Shown one piece after another: positions 34,009-43,153 of a DNA stretch of 64,000 bases. Made by a program: the position numbers and the translations under genes. The stretch's first letter is position 1. Each line of letters begins with the position of its first letter. Origin of the DNA: Bog-756 sp963727955 (GTDB taxonomy: Bacteria; Actinomycetota; Acidimicrobiia; Acidimicrobiales; RAAP-2); the NCBI GenBank assembly GCA_963727955.1, contig CAVSII010000012.1, positions 124,001 through 188,000 on the forward strand. Reading direction: 5' to 3'. The notes beneath the pieces were generated by a model, which was not told the origin of the DNA, did no database searches, and saw only the letters and a program-made list of their open reading frames with translations.

Positions 34009-34605
34009 TCAGGTGGAAGAGCCGGTATGGGCGTGGATGGCCCGGAGATTGCGCAGGCGCTCGTCGACATCAAGGCCATATCCCACCACGAACTCGGCCG
34101 GTATGTGAAACCCGACATAGCGAAGATCGATCTCGGTGCGTTGCTGGCCGTCCTTGACCAGGAGGGCACAGACCTCCAGGGTGGCCGGCTCACGGGCCCG
34201 CAGATAGCGCTGGAGGTAGCTGAGCGTCAACCCGCTGTCGACGATGTCCTCGACCACCAGCACGTCACGGCCGGACAGGTCGACATCGAGGTCCTTCACG
34301 ATGCGGACCACACCCGAGGTGCGGGTGGCGCTGCCGTAGGAGGACACGGCCATGAAGTCCACTTCGACCGGAAGGGTAATGGCGCGGGACAGATCGCTCA
34401 TGAACATGAAAGCGCCCTTCAACACGCCGATCAGCAGAGGCGGGCGGCCGGCGTAGTCGGCGGTGATACGGACCCCGAGCTCCGCTATCCGGGCCTGAAG
34501 ATCGACTTCGGGGACGATGACTCGGCCGACACCCGGGCCGTGCTCGAAGCTGTCGGACCCACTGAGTGCGGAGTCGTCAGTGGACTCATCCCCTCCAGCC
34601 ATCAC
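34009..34605 (-). CDS. hpt: Hypoxanthine phosphoribosyltransferase
   Basis: Hpt salvages hypoxanthine and guanine with PRPP. The 198-residue protein has LLIGVLKGAFMFMSDL, DFMAVSSYG and the PRPP loop VLVVEDIVDSGLTLSYL; VGFHIPAEFVVGYGLDVDERLRN closes the site. The N-terminal 25 residues are an acidic extension. The start overlaps the tilS stop by 20 bases, so the two are translationally linked as in many bacteria. Confidence 0.95.
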   Translation of the reverse strand: MMAGGDESTDDSALSGSDSFEHGPGVGRVIVPEVDLQARIAELGVRITADYAGRPPLLIGVLKGAFMFMSDLSRAITLPVEVDFMAVSSYGSATRTSGVVRIVKDLDVDLSGRDVLVVEDIVDSGLTLSYLQRYLRAREPATLEVCALLVKDGQQRTEIDLRYVGFHIPAEFVVGYGLDVDERLRNLRAIHAHTGSST

Positions 34606-35545
34606 GCCGCGACTGTACCGGAGCGCCGTCGCCGCGCCGCGGGGTGGTGCCGCCCGGGTCGGGCCGGGCCGGCGGTGGGCTCACCGTAAGCCGCCCCCGC
34701 GACCGGGACACGCGCTGCCCACCGGGGGTCTCGGTGGCCCGACGCTCCTGGCGGGCCACGGCCAGCACCCGCTCGACAGCGTCGAGCGGTGGCGGGTAGG
34801 GACCCTGTCCGGCCAGCCAGTCCCGCACCGTCCGTCGGCCGACGGCCGAGGGCGACGCCGCCAATGAGGCGCCGTCGGCCGGGTCGATCAACGACCCCAC
34901 CGCCTCGAGGATGTCGGCGTCGCCGGCCAGGGCGTCGGCCTGGCGTACCAGAACGGGAACCACATCACGTCCGGCGATGGCCGAACACAAAGGGATCAGC
35001 TCGTGGCGGACCCGGGAGCGGACGAACCGCGGATCCTCATTGCTCGGGTCGTGGACCGGGGCGAGGCCGGCCCGCTCGCACACGTTCACCGTCTCTGACC
35101 GACGGAGGGCGAGCAGGGGATGGCGGGGCCCGGCCCGCATGGCGGCCAGCCCGTTCACCCCCGCACCCCGCAGAAGATTGACCAGGACGGTTTCGGCCTG
35201 GTCGTCGGCGGTGTGGCCGGTGGCCGCCTCCGGCCCGAGGGCCCGGTGGCGTGCGTCCCGGGCCCGGGCCTCGAGGTTGGGGCCCTCCCCCACCTCCACC
35301 CGCACCGAACGGAAGGCGGCACCGAACCGGTCGGCGGCCGCCGCCACCACCTCGGACTCGGCCGCAGACCCGGGGCGCAACCCGTGATCCACATGTACCG
35401 CCGTCACCCGACAGTCGGCCACGGTGGCCAGGACCAGGAGCGCCAACGAGTCCGGGCCACCCGACACACCGCACACCAGGGGGGTCCCCGGGGCGGGGAA
35501 GGTGCACCGGCTGACCAGCGCCGACGTCAGGTCAGCGAGGGACAC
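34586..35545 (-). CDS. tilS: tRNA(Ile)-lysidine synthetase TilS
   Basis: TilS changes C34 of the tRNA-Ile(CAU) anticodon to lysidine, an essential step for reading AUA. The 319-residue protein has the PP-loop VCGVSGGPDSLALL, AVHVDHGLRPGS, ATGHTADDQAETVLVNLLRG and DPSNEDPRFVRSRVRHELIP. It lacks the extra C-terminal domains of the E. coli enzyme, as is usual in actinobacteria. The GTG at 35545 lies just after the upstream metalloprotease stop; a longer start at 35638 inside that gene is less likely. Confidence 0.92.
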   Translation of the reverse strand: MSLADLTSALVSRCTFPAPGTPLVCGVSGGPDSLALLVLATVADCRVTAVHVDHGLRPGSAAESEVVAAAADRFGAAFRSVRVEVGEGPNLEARARDARHRALGPEAATGHTADDQAETVLVNLLRGAGVNGLAAMRAGPRHPLLALRRSETVNVCERAGLAPVHDPSNEDPRFVRSRVRHELIPLCSAIAGRDVVPVLVRQADALAGDADILEAVGSLIDPADGASLAASPSAVGRRTVRDWLAGQGPYPPPLDAVERVLAVARQERRATETPGGQRVSRSRGRLTVSPPPARPDPGGTTPRRGDGAPVQSRRDGWRG

Positions 35546-35556
35546 CGCTCCCGCGC

Positions 35557-36690
35557 TCAGCCGGACAGGGCGGGAGCGGCCGCTACCCGCGAGATCCACT
35601 CCGAGGGGTTGCGGATCTCCGACAGGGAGGGAAGCCATTCCGGACCGCGCCAGGCCCGGTCCAACAGCTCGGGGCCGCCGGAGTCCTCCACGGCGGCGAT
35701 GAACCGTTCGCCTTCCTCGTACTGGCGGAGCTTGGCTTCAATGCCGATGAGTTGCTGGAGCAGGCGGGCCGGGCCCCGGGTCTGCTTGCGGCGCTGGCGC
35801 AGTACTTCGCTGAAGCGGGCCGCGCTGGGAATGTCCGCCGCCCCGGCCCGATCCATGGTCACGTCACCGTGCCCCTCCAGCAGGCTCATGAGGGCCTGAA
35901 TGCGGTGCAGGCCCTCGAGCTGCTCGGGGGTCGCCACCAGACCGAGGGCCCCGTTGTCGCGCAACGGGTTGCGCCCGGCGCGGATCTCCTCGGTCATCCG
36001 CCGGAGGGCTTCGGCGAAGCGCGACGGGTCAGGCTCGAGGGAGCCGATGCCCTCTTCGACCAACGATACGAAGTAGTCCCGCATCCACGGGATGGCGGTG
36101 AACTGACACCGGTGGGTGACCTCGTGGAGGGCCAGCCAAAGCCGGAACTGGCGCGGGTCGAAATCGTGGAGCTGCTCGAGGGCCACGATGTTGGGACCGA
36201 CGAAATAGACGAGATCCTGATCCTCGACGGCATCCTCGGTGAGCAACAGGTCGTACTGACCGAGGACGCGGGTGGACAGCCAGCCCAACACGGCGCCCAT
36301 CTGGGCGCCGGTCACCACCCGCCCGGCCGAGGCCAGTGGCCCGGCCAGACGTTCGGTCATCCGGTTGGAGCCGACCACCCGAGCAGGGTCGAGTTTGTCG
36401 AGATGGGGGCCGACGAGACGTTGGAAGCTCGAGACGTTGGCATGCACCCACCCGGCGCGATCGGTGACCCGGGCGCGGGCCGGGCCCGAAGCCGACCGGA
36501 GCCCGGTGGACGCGGCAACCAGCTCTTCCGCCTCGGTGGTCAGCTCTTCGAAGTCACGCTGGAGGAGATCGAGTCTGTAAGGAGCAGGGAGCCGGCTCCG
36601 GTTTCCCACCCATCCGGCCACCCGCTCGGCGGTGTCCCACGCCACCGCCCCGCTGCCCCCGTGGGTCACGTCGCTTCCCCCGGCGCTCAT
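35557..36690 (-). CDS. Zinc-dependent metalloprotease, DUF2342 family
   Basis: This 377-residue protein belongs to an actinobacterial family named for DUF2342 or 'coenzyme F420 biosynthesis-associated'. The gluzincin-like motif WLALHEVTHRCQF (HExxH) and, downstream, EEGIGSLEPDPS and SLLEGHGDVTMDRA provide probable zinc ligands. NRMTERLAGPLASAGRVVTGAQMGAVLGWLSTRVLGQYDLLL is a conserved hydrophobic block before the site, quoted here in part only for orientation: key pieces are GAQMGAVLGWLS and QYDLLL. The ATG at 36690 follows a G-rich ribosome binding site. It commonly precedes tilS in this phylum. The substrate is unknown. Confidence 0.85.
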   Translation of the reverse strand: MSAGGSDVTHGGSGAVAWDTAERVAGWVGNRSRLPAPYRLDLLQRDFEELTTEAEELVAASTGLRSASGPARARVTDRAGWVHANVSSFQRLVGPHLDKLDPARVVGSNRMTERLAGPLASAGRVVTGAQMGAVLGWLSTRVLGQYDLLLTEDAVEDQDLVYFVGPNIVALEQLHDFDPRQFRLWLALHEVTHRCQFTAIPWMRDYFVSLVEEGIGSLEPDPSRFAEALRRMTEEIRAGRNPLRDNGALGLVATPEQLEGLHRIQALMSLLEGHGDVTMDRAGAADIPSAARFSEVLRQRRKQTRGPARLLQQLIGIEAKLRQYEEGERFIAAVEDSGGPELLDRAWRGPEWLPSLSEIRNPSEWISRVAAAPALSG

Positions 36691-36796
36691 GTCCCCCGAC
36701 GCCCCTTCCCGTGTGGTCACGTCGACCAGTGTAGGTACAGGTGAACCCCGGGGGCGATCGGTGCCGCCGGCGGCCGAGAACGTTAGCGAGCTGGAC

Positions 36797-37108
36797 CTAG
36801 TCGTTCTGGTTGCTGTGCTCTTTGCGAAGAGCCTCGGCCACCCGGTCGATGAGCGCATCGGGCACGTGGTCCCGACACCGGTTGGCGATGACCTTACGCA
36901 GCTCGGCTTCGAATCCGTAAGCCCCTACGCAGGGTCCACACAGATCGAGATGGCGGGTGATCTCCAACCGCCTGTGTTCTGTCAGCTCACCGTCGAGATA
37001 GAAGTAGAGGCGCTCGATCGTCTCGTCGCAGCCCACGAATCCCGCGGGTGGGTCGTCCCCGTCGCCCTCTGGACCCAACGGACCGCCTGCTCTTCCCGAA
37101 TCTCCCAC
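36797..37108 (-). CDS. rsrA: Mycothiol-system anti-sigma-R factor (RsrA-like)
   Basis: This 103-residue zinc-binding anti-sigma factor contains the ZAS motif: GFVGCDETIERLYFYLDGEL, then H-x3-C-x2-C in ITRHLDLCGPCVGAYGFE. Oxidation of the two cysteines (disulfide stress) releases zinc and the bound sigma factor. It is encoded 15 bases after sigR. An additional cysteine occurs in IANRCRDHVP as in Streptomyces RsrA. Confidence 0.92.
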   Translation of the reverse strand: MGDSGRAGGPLGPEGDGDDPPAGFVGCDETIERLYFYLDGELTEHRRLEITRHLDLCGPCVGAYGFEAELRKVIANRCRDHVPDALIDRVAEALRKEHSNQND

Positions 37109-37123
37109 TGGTGGCGCTTCTCC

Positions 37124-37702
37124 CTACCTGGATTCGTCGGTCGCCCCTACGAGGCCCCGTGTCCTTCCGCGATCGACCAACGCCTTCTGCAGCGCTTTTC
37201 TTCCGCGGTGGATCCGGCTCATGACCGTACCGATGGGTACATCGGTGATTTCAGCGATCTCCTTGTACGAAAATCCTTCGACGTCAGCCAACAGGACGGC
37301 CATGCGGAACGACTCGGGGAGAGCCTCGATGGCTTCTTTCACGTCGGTGTCGGTGAACCGTTCGAGAGCCACGTCCTCCGCACTGCGCCCCAGGCCGGCG
37401 CTCGGGTCCCCGGCCAGGTGGTGGTAGAGGTACAGGTCCTCGACGTCCTCGACGTCGGCGATCTCCGGCCGGCGCTTCTTGGCCCGGTAGGTGTTGATGT
37501 AGGTGTTGGTGAGAATGCGGTAGAGCCAGGCCTTCAGATTGGTTCCCAGCTCGAAGCTGGCAAAGGCCCGGTAGGCCTTCAGGTAGGTCTCCTGCACCAG
37601 ATCCTCTGCGTCGGCCGTATTGCGGGTCATCCGAAGCGCTGCCGTGTAGAGCGCAGGCATGTACTCCATAGCGAGGTCGGAGAACACCGCCTGATCGGCC
37701 AT
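37124..37702 (-). CDS. sigR: RNA polymerase ECF sigma factor SigR/SigH
   Basis: This 192-residue ECF sigma factor drives the thiol-oxidative stress response. Region 2 is visible as MEYMPALYTAALRMTRNTADAEDLVQETYLKAYRAF (key parts DAEDLVQETYLKAY), and KAWLYRILTNTYINTYR completes it; region 4 has LPESFRMAVLLADVEGFSYKEIAEITDVPIGTVMSRIHRGRKAL. It pairs with the anti-sigma gene directly downstream. In other actinobacteria its regulon includes clpC, radA and thioredoxin genes; a GGGAAT-type autoregulatory promoter was looked for upstream and not found. Confidence 0.94.
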   Translation of the reverse strand: MADQAVFSDLAMEYMPALYTAALRMTRNTADAEDLVQETYLKAYRAFASFELGTNLKAWLYRILTNTYINTYRAKKRRPEIADVEDVEDLYLYHHLAGDPSAGLGRSAEDVALERFTDTDVKEAIEALPESFRMAVLLADVEGFSYKEIAEITDVPIGTVMSRIHRGRKALQKALVDRGRTRGLVGATDESR

Positions 37703-37767
37703 GGAAGCACCCTACACAGCGGTGGTGACATTCATGACCGCGCCCAAGACCGTGCCCGACCGGGCCC

Positions 37768-37785
37768 CAGGGGGCGCCACCCCTG
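37768..37785. promoter_or_regulatory. Inverted repeat between sigR and amidohydrolase gene
   Basis: CAGGGG and CCCCTG flank a 6-base core, forming an 18-bp inverted repeat in the 189-bp divergent region. It has no T-tract and lies upstream of both genes, so it is more like a regulator site than a terminator. No cognate regulator is evident nearby. Confidence 0.35.
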
Positions 37786-37891
37786 ACGCCCCTGTACTGT
37801 GGGGTGGAAATCGTATTTTCGCTGTACCGGACGGCCCCGAGCGGGACGTGCATGAGACGGCCCCCGACAGGGGACGGAATGAGGGAGGCGC

Positions 37892-39178
37892 ATGATGGAG
37901 ATCGACGCGATGGTCATGGTCAGCGTGGACGACCACGTCGTGGAGCCACCCAACCTCTTCGAGGGCCGCCTGCCGGCCAAGTACAAGGACCTGGCCCCCA
38001 CCTTCATCACCAACGAGGACGGCACCGACGCCTGGCTGTACGAGGGCCAGGTGCTCGGCAACGTGGCCCTCAACGCCGTGGCCGGACGGCCCCGCGAGGA
38101 GTACGGCCTCGAGCCCACCTCCTTCGACCAGCTCCGCCCGGGCTGTTACGACATCGACGAGCGGGTGAAGGACATGGACGCCAACGGCGTGCTGGGCTCG
38201 CTGTGCTTCCCTTCGTTTCCCCAGTTCTGCGGTCAGCTCTTCGCCCGTACGGAGGACAAGGATGTGGCCCTGGCCATGGTGCGGGCCTACAACGACTGGC
38301 ACATCGACGAATGGTGCGGGACCCATCCCGGACGGTTCATCCCCTGCCCGCTGCCGGCCATTTGGGATCCCGAGGTGTTGGCCGCCGAGGTCCGCCGGAC
38401 GGCGGCCAAGGGTGCGCACGCCGTCACCTTTTCGGAGAATCCTTCCAAGCTCGGATGGCCGAGCGTCCACTCCGACTACTGGGATCCGTTCTGGCAGGCC
38501 TGCAGTGACGAAGCCGTGGTGGTGTGCATGCACATCGGCTCCTCGTCCGACATCGTCATCACCTCGGCCGACGCCCCCATCGACTGTCTCATCACCCTCA
38601 CCCCCATGAACATCGTGCAGGCTGCGGCCGACCTGGTGTGGTCGCCGGTGCTGCGCAAGTTCCCCGATCTCAAGGTGGCCCTGTCCGAAGGTGGCATCGG
38701 CTGGGTGCCTTATTTCCTGGAGCGGATCGACTACAACTACGACCGCCACCACGCCTGGACCGGCCAGGACTACGGCGACCAGCTGCCGAGCGAGGTCTTC
38801 AACCGCAACGTGCTGACCTGCTTCATCGACGACAAATTCGGTGTGGCCAGCCGTGAGTTCCTCGACATGGACAACGTCATGTGGGAATGCGACTACCCCC
38901 ACTCCGACTCGACCTGGCCCGTCGCTCCCGAGACCCTGGCCGACAGCCTGGGTGGCCTCACCGACCACGACATCGACCGGATCAGCCACCTCAACGCCAT
39001 GCACCATTTCCACTTCGACCCGTTCACCGTCCTCGGCGGTAAGGAGAATTGCACGGTCGGCGCCCTCCGCAAGCGGGCCGAGGGACACGACGTCTCCATC
39101 CGGTCGCGGGCGCGGGCGGGCGTCGAGAAGCGCGGGACCCGGTCGGTCGACCTGCTGAGTGCCGCCTCGTCCTCGTGA
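37892..39178 (+). CDS. Amidohydrolase family 2 protein (ACMSD-like TIM barrel)
   Basis: This 428-residue protein of the amidohydrolase-2 group includes metal-dependent decarboxylases and hydrolases. Ligand positions are SVDDHVVEPP at 11-20 (a D-x-H/E variant of the first metal motif), VCMHIGSSS (histidine on a central strand), LSEGGIGWVPYFLERID and WECDYPHSDSTWP (catalytic Asp and His). GGAGG precedes a pair of ATG codons. It is followed by a class III CoA-transferase gene, suggesting a catabolic step on an aromatic or steroid-like acid, but the substrate is not predictable. Confidence 0.85.
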   Translation: MMEIDAMVMVSVDDHVVEPPNLFEGRLPAKYKDLAPTFITNEDGTDAWLYEGQVLGNVALNAVAGRPREEYGLEPTSFDQLRPGCYDIDERVKDMDANGVLGSLCFPSFPQFCGQLFARTEDKDVALAMVRAYNDWHIDEWCGTHPGRFIPCPLPAIWDPEVLAAEVRRTAAKGAHAVTFSENPSKLGWPSVHSDYWDPFWQACSDEAVVVCMHIGSSSDIVITSADAPIDCLITLTPMNIVQAAADLVWSPVLRKFPDLKVALSEGGIGWVPYFLERIDYNYDRHHAWTGQDYGDQLPSEVFNRNVLTCFIDDKFGVASREFLDMDNVMWECDYPHSDSTWPVAPETLADSLGGLTDHDIDRISHLNAMHHFHFDPFTVLGGKENCTVGALRKRAEGHDVSIRSRARAGVEKRGTRSVDLLSAASSS

Positions 39179-39286
39179 CGGTTCTCACCACCGCAACGGC
39201 AACGGCGGCCGTCGCCCTCACCTGCCGCCGGACCACCCGGCGGAACCATCTTCATCACATCGTCTGAACCAAGGGGAATCCGATTC

Positions 39287-40504
39287 ATGGCTGACACACT
39301 CGCTGGTATCCGCGTGCTCGAAGTGGCCGCCTGGACCTTCGTCCCGGCCGCCGGAGCCGTTCTGGCCGACTGGGGCGCCGACGTCATCAAGGTGGAGCAT
39401 CCGGTGACGGGTGACCCGCAACGGGGCCTGGTCTCGATGGGGCTCATCCCCGGTGGCGATGGCGCCGTCAACTACATCATCGAGCAACCCAACCGGGGAA
39501 AACGGAGCATCGGGATAGACATCAACACCGAGGGCGGACGTGAAATCCTCTACCGCCTGGCCGAAAAGTCGGACGTGTTCCTGACCAGCTTCCTGCCGGC
39601 CGTACGCCAGCGCCTCAAGATCGACGTCGAGCACATCCGGGCCGTCAATCCGACCATCGTCTACGCCCGGGGCTCGGGCCAGGGACCGCTCGGTCCCGAC
39701 CGTGAGAAGGGCGGCTACGACGGCTGCTCCTACTGGGGTCGGGGCGGTGTGGCCAACGCCCTCACCCCGGGTGACAGTGCCTACCCGGTGGGAGGACGGC
39801 CGGCCTTCGGTGACCTGGCCGGGGGCATGGCCATCGCCGGGGGGATCGCCGCCGGGCTCCTGCAGAAGGAGAGAACGGGCGAGGCCCCGGTTATCGACGT
39901 CTCCCTGCTGGGCCTGGCCATATGGCAACTCTCCCCTGACGTCGTGGCCTCGCTCCTCTACGGCGGCGACCCCATGCCCAAATTCGACCGCTCCTCTTCC
40001 CCCAACCCGTTGGTGGGCAACTACCGGACCAGTGATGACCGGTTCATCACCCTCATGATGCTGCAGTCCGACCGCTTCTGGCCCGACTTCTGCGAGCACA
40101 TCGACCGGCCCGACCTCATCGACGACCCACGCTTCGCCGACGGCGGGGCCCGGTATACCAACGCCAAGGAGTGTGTGGCCATCCTCGACGAGGTCTTCGC
40201 CTCGCGTCCCTACACGGAGTGGAACGAGAAGCTGGCCACCCTGCAGGGCGTGTGGGCCCCCGGCCAACGTCCCAGCGAACTGCCCGACGACCCCATGGTC
40301 AAGGCCAACGGCTACCTGTCGACGGTCAACCGGGCCGACGGCAACAGCTACGAACTGGTGGTCAACCCGGTCCAGATGAACGAGACGGCCGACCAGCTGA
40401 CCCCGGCACCCGAACACGGACAGCACACCGAGGAGATCCTGCTGGAGCTCGGCCTCGACTGGGACGAGATCATCGCCCACAAGGACGCCGGCGCCGTCCT
40501 TTGA
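39287..40504 (+). CDS. CaiB/BaiF family (class III) CoA-transferase
   Basis: This 405-residue enzyme moves CoA between acyl groups. The N-terminal Rossmann part has GIRVLEVAAWTFVPAAGAVLADWGADVIKVEHP (key pieces VLEVA, ADWGADVIKVE), then NRGKRSIGIDINTEGGREIL; YARGSGQGPLGPD and GRPAFGDLAGGMAIAGGI carry the catalytic aspartate and glycine loop. The C-terminal part has MLQSDRFWPDFCEHI. An AAGGGGA ribosome binding site precedes the ATG. The gap from the amidohydrolase is 108 bases; a shared acyl-CoA pathway is an inference from adjacency. Confidence 0.9.
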   Translation: MADTLAGIRVLEVAAWTFVPAAGAVLADWGADVIKVEHPVTGDPQRGLVSMGLIPGGDGAVNYIIEQPNRGKRSIGIDINTEGGREILYRLAEKSDVFLTSFLPAVRQRLKIDVEHIRAVNPTIVYARGSGQGPLGPDREKGGYDGCSYWGRGGVANALTPGDSAYPVGGRPAFGDLAGGMAIAGGIAAGLLQKERTGEAPVIDVSLLGLAIWQLSPDVVASLLYGGDPMPKFDRSSSPNPLVGNYRTSDDRFITLMMLQSDRFWPDFCEHIDRPDLIDDPRFADGGARYTNAKECVAILDEVFASRPYTEWNEKLATLQGVWAPGQRPSELPDDPMVKANGYLSTVNRADGNSYELVVNPVQMNETADQLTPAPEHGQHTEEILLELGLDWDEIIAHKDAGAVL

Positions 40505-40530
40505 CCGTCGGTCTCCCCGGGCTCTGACGT

Positions 40531-42033
40531 TCAGGCGTCGACAGCCTCACGGAGCTGCTGACCGGGATTGACGTTGATCAGCACGCCGGCGATCACTGCG
40601 GCCAGGACGAAGATCCCCGCCGCCCAGGCACTGGCCGTGGCGTACCCGTGCACCGTCGCCGTGGCTAACAGGTGCGCTCCTTGCCTGTGCCCGGCCAGGT
40701 AGGTGGCCGTTGCCGCGGCGGCGATGGTGTTGAGCAGGGCGGTGCCGATGGAGGCCCCGATCTGCTGCGAGGTGTTGGTCATGGCCGAGGTCACCCCCAC
40801 GTCCTTGGGGTTGGCGTTCTGGGTGGCCGTGCTGATGCAGGGAACGATGGCCAGGCCCAATCCGATGCCCAGGAGTATTTCGCTGGGCAGCACGTGGGTC
40901 ACGTAGGAGGCCGAGGGGGTGAGGGTGGTGAACAGGGCGACACCGGCGGCTGACAACAGGAGGCCGGGCACCACCAGAAGGCGGGTGCGCACGTGCGGCA
41001 TGAGGCGACTGGCCAGTTGGGTCGCCGCCAGTCCGTTGAGAACCAGCAGGGGGAGGAAGGCCACGCCGGTCTTGAGGGCCGAGTAGTGGTCGATGGTCTG
41101 CAGGAGGTAGGTGAGGAAGAGGAAGGTGCCGAACATCCCGGTGACAGCCAGCATGATGGTCAGGAACGACCCGGCTCGGTTGCGGTTTCGCAGGACGCGC
41201 AGCGGGAGGAGCGGATGGGGACCCTTGCTCTGCCACAGGATGAAGGCGGCCAGGAGCACGCCGGCGAGGATGAGGGCCACGATGACATCGGTGCTGCCCC
41301 ACCCGCTCGTGCCCGCTTCGCCCAGCCCGTAGACGAGAGAGACCAGGCCACCGCAGCCGAGGACCACGCCGAGCACGTCGAGCCGCACGCCGCGCACTCC
41401 CTGGCGCTTCGGGATCATGGTGAAGGCTCCCACCAGTACCAGTGCGGCAATGGGCAGATTGACGTACAGGCACCATCGCCAGTCCACGTACTCCGTCAGG
41501 AAACCACCGAGGATGAGCCCGAACGCCGACCCGGCGATGGCAATGGTGGCGTAGATCCCGAAAGCCCGCCCTCGTTCCAACGGGTCGGTGAAGGTCGACG
41601 TGAGGAGGGACAGCACCGACGGTGCCAACAAGGCCCCGAACAGACCTTGCAAGCCGCGGGCCCCGATCAACATCAGAGTGGTCTGGGCGGCGCCACCCAC
41701 GGCGGAGGCCAGAGCGAAGCCGAGGACGCCGGTCATGAGTACGCGCTTCGGCCCGAACATGTCGGCGATACGCCCGCCGAGGAGGAGGAAGCCGCCGAAG
41801 GCCAGCGTGTAAGCCGTCACCACCCACTGTCGATCTGTGTTGGAGAACCCCAGTGAGTGCTGCGCCGAGGGGAGGGCGATGATCATGATGGTCGAATCAA
41901 GCACCACCATCAGCTGGGCGCCGGCGATGACCACCAGGATCCACCAGTGGGCGCGCGTCGACGTGTCGGCCACCGCTCCTCCGGCTGACGTCGGCGCGAC
42001 TTCGATGGCCGGCAGACGCTCGAGATCGGTCAC
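40531..42033 (-). CDS. MFS multidrug efflux transporter, DHA2 (EmrB/QacA) family
   Basis: This 500-residue permease has 14 predicted transmembrane helices. The DHA2 signature appears in helix 1 as MVVLDSTIMIIALPSAQHSLGFS; LLLGGRIADMFGPKRVLM is motif A, and GSAFGLILGGFLTEYVDWRWCLYVNLPI is motif C (key piece GGFLTEYVDWRW). The C-terminus has GASIGTALLNTIAA. The start is GTG. It exports drugs or lipophilic metabolites by proton antiport. No regulator gene is adjacent. Confidence 0.9.
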   Translation of the reverse strand: MTDLERLPAIEVAPTSAGGAVADTSTRAHWWILVVIAGAQLMVVLDSTIMIIALPSAQHSLGFSNTDRQWVVTAYTLAFGGFLLLGGRIADMFGPKRVLMTGVLGFALASAVGGAAQTTLMLIGARGLQGLFGALLAPSVLSLLTSTFTDPLERGRAFGIYATIAIAGSAFGLILGGFLTEYVDWRWCLYVNLPIAALVLVGAFTMIPKRQGVRGVRLDVLGVVLGCGGLVSLVYGLGEAGTSGWGSTDVIVALILAGVLLAAFILWQSKGPHPLLPLRVLRNRNRAGSFLTIMLAVTGMFGTFLFLTYLLQTIDHYSALKTGVAFLPLLVLNGLAATQLASRLMPHVRTRLLVVPGLLLSAAGVALFTTLTPSASYVTHVLPSEILLGIGLGLAIVPCISTATQNANPKDVGVTSAMTNTSQQIGASIGTALLNTIAAAATATYLAGHRQGAHLLATATVHGYATASAWAAGIFVLAAVIAGVLINVNPGQQLREAVDA

Positions 42034-42195
42034 CGGGACTGTTCCCTTCGGTTCCGCCCTCCGACCATCAGGCCGAAGGCGATAGCCGACATCCGCACAT
42101 CCTTGCTCACCGCCGTGCCGGCTTGGCAGGGCCGAGCGCCGTATGGGAGTGGCATGGTCCCTCCACGGTCAGGATCGAAGGCGATCACGGTCGAG

Positions 42196-42990
42196 TCAGA
42201 ATCCGGGGAACACCCGACGGAGGATGTCGAGAAGGTCGACGTCGCCTCCGACGACCGGTGTGTGGGCAGGGTCGAGACGTCCGTACACCAGCCGCACCAG
42301 GGCCTCGGCCGGCATCTCGAGAAGGTCAACGCCGCCCTCGGTTGCCGCCTCACCCGCCGCTTTCAGCGCCATCGATTCGCTGTCCTCACCGGTCAGCAGC
42401 CACCGCCGGGAGGGACCGGTGGTGGTGATGAGGGCTCGGACCGCCACATCCGGAGGTCGGACCACCCGACCGACCAATTCATCGAGGGAGTCGATGATCA
42501 GGGCGGTGGCATCGGGAGCGAGCACGGCCTTGTCGTCCAGTGTGACCTGGATGTCCCAGGAGTGCACGACGTGTTCGCGGAGTCGGAGTTGCAAGACATC
42601 GGACAGACCACGGTCGGCCCCCATCAGGTCCAAATGCCAGGCGGCTCGGGCTGGCTCGTCGAGGGCCACCACCTCATCGAGGAAGTCCCGATCGACGACC
42701 AAGGCGTCGGCCGCCTGGTCGGCCGGGCTCCTGGCGTTCCAGGCCTCCCAGATCGGCTCGAACTCGGCCATACCCGGCGACGGCGCGCCCTCGATACCGG
42801 CCCTCACAAACAGGGAGAAGATCTCGGCTCCCGAGCCGAGGTGTGAGAGCACCTGGGCGATGGACCATTCGCTGGCGTAGGAGGGAGCCTCCAACTGGCC
42901 GGGAGCGAACGAGCGGACGGTGCCGGCCAACCTCTCGTGCGACGAGAGAGCCGCCGACAGCCAGGGGTCGACCGCCGAAGGGGCGGTCAT
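42196..42990 (-). CDS. DinB/maleylpyruvate isomerase-like (TIGR03083) protein
   Basis: This 264-residue protein has a DinB-type four-helix bundle at the N-terminus (SEWSIAQVLSHLGSGAEIF with the first metal histidine) and LRLREHVVHSWDIQVTLD with the H-x3-H-type pair; a C-terminal SCP2-like domain follows (TTTGPSRRWLLTGED...ALVRLVYGRLD). This is the layout of mycothiol-dependent maleylpyruvate isomerases and many actinobacterial relatives of unknown substrate. A thiol-dependent role fits the SigR and thiol context, but the exact reaction is unknown. Confidence 0.8.
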   Translation of the reverse strand: MTAPSAVDPWLSAALSSHERLAGTVRSFAPGQLEAPSYASEWSIAQVLSHLGSGAEIFSLFVRAGIEGAPSPGMAEFEPIWEAWNARSPADQAADALVVDRDFLDEVVALDEPARAAWHLDLMGADRGLSDVLQLRLREHVVHSWDIQVTLDDKAVLAPDATALIIDSLDELVGRVVRPPDVAVRALITTTGPSRRWLLTGEDSESMALKAAGEAATEGGVDLLEMPAEALVRLVYGRLDPAHTPVVGGDVDLLDILRRVFPGF

Positions 42991-43153
42991 GCCGCCACGC
43001 CGGTAGCGCCGGTGGCAGGTCGTGCACGAACCGCGGGAGGGGGCAGACCGGGCATGGTCGCACTCTATCCAGAAGCAGCCAACGGTCGACCGTCAGTCCA
43101 CGGCGTCACGGCACCACGGCGTCCTGCACCGGCGCCCGCCGACCGGCTGCCGG

